58,400 nt of DNA from contig CAJUKS010000009.1 in the NCBI GenBank assembly GCA_910587405.1, positions 4,725-63,124 on the forward strand, in the 5' to 3' direction. The first letter of the stretch is position 1. Every line of letters starts with the position of its first letter. Position numbers and translations under genes: made by a program. The DNA comes from an uncultured Alphaproteobacteria bacterium. GTDB taxonomy: Bacteria; Pseudomonadota; Alphaproteobacteria; RF32; CAG-239. The notes under the pieces are model-generated. The model had not been told where the DNA came from and did no database searches. It saw only the letters and a list, made by a program, of their open reading frames with translations. This document shows, in pieces, positions 52,658 to 58,400 of this stretch.

Positions 52658-53743
52658 TCAATCTTCCAGATACAGGCTGCTTTTTTTATAGTTCATAATG
52701 GCATGACGGATCAACACACCGATAATTGCCGCAACCGGAACCGCAATCATCAACCCCAAAAAGCCCAACAGCACGCCGCCGGCAAGCAGGGCGAACATCA
52801 CCCATACCGGATGCAGCCCGACGTTGTCACCCACCAGTTTCGGCGTCAGGAAGTTTCCTTCCAAAAATTGCCCGACCCCAAAGACAATGACAACGCTGAC
52901 AATCGGCATCATCGAGTCAAACTGGGCAAAAGCCAGTGCCAGACTGATAATAAAGCCTGAGATGGTTCCGACATACGGGATGAAAGAGATGATACCGGCC
53001 AAAAAGCCGACCAAAAGCCCCAAATCCAGGCCCACCAGGTGCAGACCGATGGCGTAAAAACTGCCGAGAATAACGCAGACACTCAACTGCCCGCGAATAA
53101 AACCGGCCAGCGTACGGTCAATTTCATGAGCCTGCTGCTCAATCGACTTTTTTGATTTACGCGGCAACAGGCTGCGAACTTTGGCAATAAACTTATCCCA
53201 GTCGCGCAACATGTAAAAGGCGACCACCGGCGTGATCAGCAGCAGCGAAATCAGATTGACAATCGCCATCCCGCCCGAAACGACGCTGCGCAGAATAGAA
53301 CCGAGTATCTTCAGGTTGTTGGCGGTGTTGGAACGAATGTATTCGCGGATACGTTCGGCATCCAGGGTCGGAAACAGATCTTTCAGTTCGTTTAGGATCG
53401 GTTCGGCTTTTTTAATCAGCGAACCGACATAATTCGGCACCACGCTGATAAAGACGCTGAGTTGGCTGTCGATGACGTTGGCGATCAGTACCACCGTCGG
53501 AACGATGATCAGGATGACCAGCAGCAGAACCAGCACGGTTGCCCAAGTGCGGCTGATTTTAAAACGGGTAAATTTATCGACCAGCGGATCCAACAGATAA
53601 CCGATAATGATTCCGGCCACAAACGGCAGCAGCACCGAGCGCAGAATATACACAAAAGCGCAGAAAAACGCAAACAGGGCCAGCCAGAAAAAGCGGTTTG
53701 ACTTGCTTACCGACGGGTGAACCGCCGCGGTGTTTTTGGGCAT
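52658..53743 (-). CDS. AI-2E family (PerM-like) membrane transporter
   Basis: The 361-residue product starts MPKNTAAVHPSVSKSNRFFW. It has about eight membrane segments. The opening VYILRSVLLPFVAGIIIGYL, a periplasmic helical part (LDAERIREYIRSNTANNLKI) and the end block IISFIPYVGTISGFIISLAL with QFLEGNFLTPKLVGDNVGLH are characteristic of the AI-2E/PerM family. Members move varied solutes or ions; a role in autoinducer export should not be assumed. Confidence 0.9.
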   Translation of the reverse strand: MPKNTAAVHPSVSKSNRFFWLALFAFFCAFVYILRSVLLPFVAGIIIGYLLDPLVDKFTRFKISRTWATVLVLLLVILIIVPTVVLIANVIDSQLSVFISVVPNYVGSLIKKAEPILNELKDLFPTLDAERIREYIRSNTANNLKILGSILRSVVSGGMAIVNLISLLLITPVVAFYMLRDWDKFIAKVRSLLPRKSKKSIEQQAHEIDRTLAGFIRGQLSVCVILGSFYAIGLHLVGLDLGLLVGFLAGIISFIPYVGTISGFIISLALAFAQFDSMMPIVSVVIVFGVGQFLEGNFLTPKLVGDNVGLHPVWVMFALLAGGVLLGFLGLMIAVPVAAIIGVLIRHAIMNYKKSSLYLED

Positions 53744-53763
53744 GATGTTTTCCTTTCGCCGTT

Positions 53764-54807
53764 TTACATGTCAATCAAAGTATAATAGTTGCCGCTTTCC
53801 GTCAGCAGCAGGTGATAAGACTGCAGGGCTTTGCGCAAAGTGTCAATGCCGCCGATGTATTTGATTTGAAACTGGATGCGGCCGTTGCCGATGGCATTGA
53901 TCTGAATGTTTTCGACCGCCGTAATCGCCGAGATTTTTTCTTCCGCTTTTAACCATGTGCCCAGCGTGTTGAACTTGTACAAGACCGTAATGGTTTCGGG
54001 CTCGGAAGAAGTGACGATGCTGCGTCCTTTCAGTTCGTCCGAAATGCGGAGTGCGGTTTCTTGCGCCGCCTGTTTGTACAATTCGGACGACAACAGTCCG
54101 TTCACGTTGAAAATTTCCCTTTTTCCGTTTTGCGGGTTAAGGATACGCACCGTAAGGCCGTTTTCGCCGTCGGGATAGGTTTCGGCCACATAAACGTCAC
54201 CGCCGTTGTTAAGTTCGCTGAGACGGTGAAAAGCAGAAGCGTCCAAAGCCAGAGCCTTGTCGGCGCTGAGAGAGGGCAGGCTGTTTTCGTCCGGCGAAAA
54301 GAAACGGATGGAACCTACCGTTTGCGGGCTTTGTTCCCAGGCAAAACGCCACGGGTTGTTTTCTTCCCACAAACGGGCCGGCTGACCTTCGCTTTCGCGA
54401 AAGACCGGCACGATCATGACGTTGGCGGACGAGGCAACGACCAGCGGAACGTTCTTTTCCTGCAAATATTGTTTCAAAAGCTGATCATGAGCGGTAATTC
54501 TCAATTTGGCCATGTAGCGCACGTTGGAGGCTTTTTCTTCCAACACGGTGGTTTCCTTGACAAAGTTAAGCAGCTGATCGTCGGTAAGCCGGTTGAGGGT
54601 TGCCATTCCTTCGCGGGTGGTAAAATTGGCGGCGATGGCGTTGACGGCCTGACGATTGGCCTGACGCATCGCGCGGTCGCGGGCGGCAGCGGCATTGTCG
54701 GCGGTAACGTCAACCGTGACGTCGGCCGAATAGGCGGGCAGCCCGGCCCGGACGGAAAAGCAGGACAGAAGAGTGAGTACAAAAACGGAAAGTAACAAAC
54801 GGCGCAT
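53764..54807 (-). CDS. DUF2066 family exported protein
   Basis: The 347-residue product starts MRRLLLSVFVLTLLSCFSVR with a signal peptide cut near residue 21. The mature start YSADVTVDVTADNAAAARDR followed by AMRQANRQAVNAIAANF is the DUF2066 pattern. The protein is periplasmic. In alphaproteobacteria the family often lies beside AI-2E type transporters and cell division or replication initiation genes; its function is unknown to me. It starts 20 bases before the permease start, so the two form one leftward unit. Confidence 0.85.
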   Translation of the reverse strand: MRRLLLSVFVLTLLSCFSVRAGLPAYSADVTVDVTADNAAAARDRAMRQANRQAVNAIAANFTTREGMATLNRLTDDQLLNFVKETTVLEEKASNVRYMAKLRITAHDQLLKQYLQEKNVPLVVASSANVMIVPVFRESEGQPARLWEENNPWRFAWEQSPQTVGSIRFFSPDENSLPSLSADKALALDASAFHRLSELNNGGDVYVAETYPDGENGLTVRILNPQNGKREIFNVNGLLSSELYKQAAQETALRISDELKGRSIVTSSEPETITVLYKFNTLGTWLKAEEKISAITAVENIQINAIGNGRIQFQIKYIGGIDTLRKALQSYHLLLTESGNYYTLIDM

Positions 54808-54820
54808 GGGTGTCTCCGGA

Positions 54821-55237
54821 TTATTTCATAAGTTCGAGTTGGTTGAAGAAAAAAGCAATCTCCCGTTCGGCGGTTTCAAGGCAATCGGAACCGTGAACGG
54901 CATTTTTTTCGATAGAAACCCCGTAGAGGCGGCGCAAAGTGCCGTCTTCGGCGGCGGCAGGGTTGGGCGAACCCATCAGGTGACGATAGCTTTCGACGGC
55001 GTTTTCGCCGGCAAGCACCTGGACGATTATCGGACCGGCGGTAATGTTTTCAATCAGTTCGGCAAAAAAAGATTTATCCTGATGAACGGCGTAAAAACGT
55101 GCGGCTTCATCGGCGGAGAGCCACAACATTTTCTGAGCGATGATCTTCAGGCCGCTTTCTTCGATTTTGGTAATGATTTTGCCGCTGACGCCGCGAAAAA
55201 GGGCTTCGGGCTTGATCATTGAAAAAGTTTTTTCCAT
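54821..55237 (-). CDS. ndk: Nucleoside diphosphate kinase
   Basis: The 138-residue product starts MEKTFSMIKPEALFRGVSGK. The active-site His115 lies in KNAVHGSD, and the typical MGSPNPAAAEDGTLRRLYG loop is present with small changes. The enzyme transfers the terminal phosphate of ATP to other nucleoside diphosphates through a phosphohistidine. The length is normal. It is the first gene of a leftward unit with the DUF2066 and permease genes. Confidence 0.95.
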   Translation of the reverse strand: MEKTFSMIKPEALFRGVSGKIITKIEESGLKIIAQKMLWLSADEAARFYAVHQDKSFFAELIENITAGPIIVQVLAGENAVESYRHLMGSPNPAAAEDGTLRRLYGVSIEKNAVHGSDCLETAEREIAFFFNQLELMK

Positions 55238-55381
55238 TTTTATCCTCTGTCGGTTGGCTGGTTTGCGCTGATCTTATCCTATATGTGCCGAAAAATCAAA
55301 AGTTTTTATAGACTTTTTGATCAATTCGTTGTTTATTACACACAAATTGTGATTTAAACTTCATTTTAAGGACAAAAAAAA

Positions 55382-56389
55382 ATGATTGAAAGCGCCTATC
55401 TCAAACAATTGCTGGCTCAGGCCGCACAAAATCCCAAAACCATCGTGCTGCCGGAAGGCGAAGACAACCGGGTTTTGGACGCCGCTCATTATATTGCCGA
55501 AGCCAAAGCCGCCAAAACGGTCATATTGGGCAATCGCGAAACGATTGAAGACTATTACAACGGAAAAGGCTGGAATTTGGACGGTATTGAGATTATGACT
55601 CCGGAAAGTTCCCCCAAAGCGGAAACTTATGCGCAAATGTTTTATGAGTTGCGCAAGGATAAGGGAATTACGCCCGAAGATGCGGCTAAGCAAATGCACA
55701 ATTACAATTATTTCGGCACCATGATGATCAAAGCCGGCGATGCCGACGGCATGGTATCGGGCGCCAACCATTCCACTGCCGACACCGTTCGTCCGGCGTT
55801 GCAAATCATCAAGTCTGCCAAAAAAGGCCGCGCCGTTTCTTCGGCGGTGCTGATGGTTGCCGGCGGCAAACCTTATATTTTTTCCGATTGTGCCATCATG
55901 ATCAATCCGACCGCTCCCGAGCTGGCAGACATTGCGATTGACAGCGCGCAGACGGCACTGCAGTTCGGGATCGAACCGCGGGTTGCCTTGCTGTCATACT
56001 CGACAATGGGTTCCGGCAAAGGCGAAGGCGTTGACAAGGTGGTCGAGGCGACGCGTCTGGCCAAAGAACAGTTGCAACTGCCCGAATATGGCGATCTGCC
56101 GATTAAAATTGACGGCGAAATGCAGGCTGATGCGGCGCTGGATCAGGTTGTCGGCACTAAAAAGGCTCCCGGAAGCGAAGTTGCCGGTCAGGCTAACGTT
56201 TTGATCTTTCCGGATATCGAAGCCGGAAATATCGGTTACAAGCTGTTGCAGAGATTAGGCGGTGCCGAGGCATACGGGCCGATTCTGCAGGGTTTGAACG
56301 CACCGGTAAACGATTTGTCCCGCGGCGCATTGGTCGAAGATATCGTCGGCATGATTGCGATTACGGCTTTGCAGGCGGCAAAAAAATAA
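55382..56389 (+). CDS. pta: Phosphate acetyltransferase
   Basis: The 335-residue product starts MIESAYLKQLLAQAAQNPKT. The single-domain Pta core is visible in VLPEGEDNRVLDAAHYIAEA, GDADGMVSGANHSTADTVRP, LLSYSTMGSGKGEGVDKVVE and EIDGEMQADAALD-like INGEMQAD. It converts acetyl-CoA and phosphate into acetyl phosphate. It lacks the long N-terminal domain of the E. coli enzyme. ackA follows after 37 bases, so acetate formation with ATP gain, or acetate uptake, is encoded. Confidence 0.95.
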   Translation: MIESAYLKQLLAQAAQNPKTIVLPEGEDNRVLDAAHYIAEAKAAKTVILGNRETIEDYYNGKGWNLDGIEIMTPESSPKAETYAQMFYELRKDKGITPEDAAKQMHNYNYFGTMMIKAGDADGMVSGANHSTADTVRPALQIIKSAKKGRAVSSAVLMVAGGKPYIFSDCAIMINPTAPELADIAIDSAQTALQFGIEPRVALLSYSTMGSGKGEGVDKVVEATRLAKEQLQLPEYGDLPIKIDGEMQADAALDQVVGTKKAPGSEVAGQANVLIFPDIEAGNIGYKLLQRLGGAEAYGPILQGLNAPVNDLSRGALVEDIVGMIAITALQAAKK

Positions 56390-56426
56390 TTTTACACTAA
56401 CTTAAATTACAAAACAGGAATATACG

Positions 56427-57611
56427 ATGGAAAAAATCTTAGTTTTGAACTCCGGTTCTTCATCTCTGAAATATCAGTTGTTTAAAGTAGACGGCGATCA
56501 GTTCGAAGTCCTGGCCAAAGGTCTGGCCGACCGTATCGGTATCGAGGGCTCGTTGGTGACCATAAAAGTCGGTGACGGTGAAAAAGTGACCACCAAACTG
56601 CCGCTGCCCACCCATAAAGAAGCGATTAAGGAAGTGCTTGACCTGTTGCTCGGCAGCGTTTTGAGCAGCGTGGAAGAACTTTCCGGCGTCGGCCACCGCG
56701 TGGTTCACGGCGGTGAATATTTCGACCGTTCGGTGTTGGTAGACGACGAAGTGATTCGCATTATCGACGAATTGTCGGCGCTGGCTCCGTTGCATAACCC
56801 GGCTGCGGTCATGGGGATTAAGGCAATTAAACAGCTGTTGCCGAATGTTCCGCAAGTGGTTGCCTTTGACACCGCTTTCCACCAGACGATGAAACCCGAG
56901 GCTTTCCTGTATGCCCTGCCGATGGAACAGTATACAAAATATAAAATCCGTCGTTACGGTTTTCACGGCACGTCTCATTTGTTTGTTTCGCGTCAGGCGG
57001 CGGCAATGCTTGGTCGTTCGGGCAAGTTTATCACCTGCCATATCGGTAACGGCGCTTCAATTACGGCAATTGAGGACGGCAAGTGCGTTGATACCTCAAT
57101 GGGCTTTACCCCGCTGGCCGGTGTGGTAATGGGAACCCGTTCGGGTGACGTCGATCCTTATGTGCCGCTGCACATTATGAAAACTCAGGGCAAAAGCGTT
57201 GACGAAGTCAACAATCTGCTCAACAAACAAAGCGGTATGCTGGGGCTGTGCGGCTATTCGGACAACCGGGACGTCGAGGATCAATATGTTGCCGGAAATC
57301 CGGTTGCGGTTGAAGCGATGTCGGTTTATATCTACAGCATGGTCAAATATATCGGTGCCTATGCCGCGGTTTTGGGCGGCGTTGATGCAATTGTCTTTAC
57401 CGGCGGCGTCGGCGAAAACGCTTCGCTGGTTCGTCAACTGGTATGCGAACGTCTGGCTTATCTCGGCGTCAAACTTGACCCGGCGCTTAACGAAAAGTCG
57501 GTTCACGGTGTGACCGCCGATATTGCGACCCCGGATTCGAAAGTTCGGGTTTTGGTTATTCCGACTGACGAAGAACTGGTAATCGCCCAAGACGTTAAGA
57601 AACTGATTTAA
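56427..57611 (+). CDS. ackA: Acetate kinase
   Basis: The 394-residue product starts MEKILVLNSGSSSLKYQLFK, the family phosphate-binding start. GHRVVHGGEYF, RRYGFHGTSHLFVSRQAA, HIGNGASITAI and FTGGVGENASLVRQ are the conserved ASKHA and active-site blocks. It makes ATP and acetate from acetyl phosphate. It ends before a terminator and forms an operon with pta. Confidence 0.96.
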   Translation: MEKILVLNSGSSSLKYQLFKVDGDQFEVLAKGLADRIGIEGSLVTIKVGDGEKVTTKLPLPTHKEAIKEVLDLLLGSVLSSVEELSGVGHRVVHGGEYFDRSVLVDDEVIRIIDELSALAPLHNPAAVMGIKAIKQLLPNVPQVVAFDTAFHQTMKPEAFLYALPMEQYTKYKIRRYGFHGTSHLFVSRQAAAMLGRSGKFITCHIGNGASITAIEDGKCVDTSMGFTPLAGVVMGTRSGDVDPYVPLHIMKTQGKSVDEVNNLLNKQSGMLGLCGYSDNRDVEDQYVAGNPVAVEAMSVYIYSMVKYIGAYAAVLGGVDAIVFTGGVGENASLVRQLVCERLAYLGVKLDPALNEKSVHGVTADIATPDSKVRVLVIPTDEELVIAQDVKKLI

Positions 57612-57628
57612 CGTTCGGGATTTTTTTC

Positions 57629-57668
57629 AAAGCCGGAAAAGCAGTATTTGTTTTTCCGGCTTTTTGTG
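57629..57668 (+). terminator. Terminator of the pta-ackA operon
   Basis: AAAGCCGGAAAA and TTTTCCGGCTTT are perfectly complementary around an 11-base loop and end in TTTT. Confidence 0.85.
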
Positions 57669-57802
57669 TCGGCGGCAGGGAGATAACAATGCCGCAGGGG
57701 GAAGCACACGACGGATGTTTAGATAAAATAATTTTACATATTGAATTGGATCTTTCGCTTATTATGTTGTATTGCAGTGTAAATTTATAACGGAGAAAAC
57801 AA

Positions 57803-58294
57803 ATGAGCGGTTGGCTGATGATGATGGGTTTGGCGCTGGTTTCCAACGCCAATGCCCAAGAGGCGATGGTTGTTCAGTCGGATAACAACAATCCGACGGT
57901 GATTTTCGGCGAAGCGGAAAATGCAAACGGCACCATGAACGAGATAACCGTAAGACAGGCAAAAGACGCGGCCAACCCGTTTGGCAATCCGATCGTTAAT
58001 ACGATCCCTTACGGCAAACAGCCGGTTGCCGGCAATGCGGCCCAACCCGGAGGCTGTGCCGCAGCGCAACAACCGCAGCCGTCTTCTGTTGTCAAACCGG
58101 TCGGCGCCATTTCCGAAATCACCCCTCAAGATCCGGAAATCAGTGAAGATTCGCCTGAACAGATGCAAAATGAAATTGAAAATACCCTTTATGAAGGGGA
58201 TGACCGCATTTATGATGTTCAATCCTATCCGGATGATGATATTAATCAAATTGAAGGGCAGGACAGTGCAGTGACAAATTATCCGGCTTATTGA
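57803..58294 (+). CDS. Exported hypothetical protein
   Basis: The 163-residue product starts MSGWLMMMGLALVSNANAQE, a short signal peptide with cleavage after NANA. The mature part is acidic and Pro/Gln/Asn-rich (CAAAQQPQPSSVVKPVGAIS, NEIENTLYEGDDRIYDVQSY) and probably largely unfolded. CGGAGAA precedes the start. A weak promoter (TTGAAT, 16 bases, TATGTT) lies near 57731-57758. No family is recognised. Confidence 0.65.
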   Translation: MSGWLMMMGLALVSNANAQEAMVVQSDNNNPTVIFGEAENANGTMNEITVRQAKDAANPFGNPIVNTIPYGKQPVAGNAAQPGGCAAAQQPQPSSVVKPVGAISEITPQDPEISEDSPEQMQNEIENTLYEGDDRIYDVQSYPDDDINQIEGQDSAVTNYPAY

Positions 58295-58298
58295 AAAA

Positions 58299-58331
58299 AA
58301 ACGCCTCCGGCATAACTCGGAGGCGTTTTTG
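58299..58331. terminator. Bidirectional terminator
   Basis: AAACGCCTCCG-GCATAACT-CGGAGGCGTTT has 11 perfect pairs with A and T runs on both sides. It separates the exported-protein gene from the convergent membrane protein gene. Confidence 0.85.
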
Positions 58332-58344
58332 TGTTTGGCCCAAA

Positions 58345-58400
58345 CTACCAGCTGTAACTTAAACCCAAACCGAAGGTCGACGCTTTGTAGTCGTCGCCGA
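58345..58400 (-). CDS. C-terminus of an outer membrane beta-barrel protein (cut by window edge)
   Basis: The last 17 codons of a leftward gene are present; they read GDDYKASTFGLGLSYSW and stop. Alternating hydrophobic residues and a terminal aromatic residue are the recognition signal of the BAM machinery, so the gene encodes an outer membrane barrel. The family cannot be told from this part. Confidence 0.65.
   Translation of the reverse strand, partial: GDDYKASTFGLGLSYSW

Overview
The window appears to hold most of a lambdoid prophage (about 1 to 35,000, perhaps to 36,500) followed by chromosome of a Gram-negative host. The host genes (TetR-AcrAB type efflux operon, NlpE-like lipoprotein, DUF2066 protein, Ndk, Pta-AckA, a beta-barrel outer membrane protein ending in an aromatic residue) and the phage gene families fit an alphaproteobacterium of moderate GC, perhaps one of the uncultured gut lineages. 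That taxonomic placement is inference.

Phage layout. From 1 to 3954 a leftward early operon carries a recombination pair (RecT/Red-beta-like annealing protein and YqaJ exonuclease) and small accessory genes. From 3955 to 6041 lies a lambda-like immunity region: leftward promoter with two operators, an S24-peptidase repressor with a rex-position partner gene, three operators at the rightward promoter, a Cro-like gene and tandem terminators. From 6070 to 9892 lie replication genes (RusA, a replication protein whose gene contains four 11-bp iteron-like repeats), a DUF6362-like gene and a DUF2335-like membrane protein. A putative late promoter with a leader terminator (10041-10208) precedes terminase, portal, scaffold, capsid, adaptor, stabilisation protein, internal virion proteins, an alanine-rich fibre, two BspA-type leucine-rich-repeat proteins, and lysis genes including nested Rz/Rz1. 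From 30206 to 34943 come accessory genes: one AT-rich leftward gene, a rightward operon of secreted and membrane proteins with its own promoter, a Rha-type regulator and two structured RNA candidates.

The main discovery is a three-copy family inserted between late genes (19083-19376, 20371-20658, 29374-29669). Each copy has a promoter TTGACA-17-TATAAA, a transcript starting at a 5' hairpin, a divergently read antisense RNA of about 80 nt covering the 5' leader, a Shine-Dalgarno sequestering hairpin, an upstream element complementary to the anti-Shine-Dalgarno strand, a 20-residue basic hydrophobic peptide and a terminator. The pairing elements differ between copies yet stay complementary within each copy. 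This has the architecture of a type I toxin-antitoxin family with a leader switch; I do not recognise it as a described family.

Host part. A tRNA(CAU) gene at 36779-36855 is preceded, 249 bp upstream, by a copy of its own first 23 bases next to the likely promoter, with an unexplained insert in between. Then come a MerR-type promoter with a secreted carboxymuconolactone-decarboxylase-like protein and a secreted flavodoxin, a MioC-like flavodoxin, an efflux operon with its TetR operator, two tandem HExxH proteins, an AI-2E family permease, a DUF2066 protein, ndk, and pta-ackA. No integrase, insertion sequence or CRISPR array was seen; the left prophage end is outside the window.
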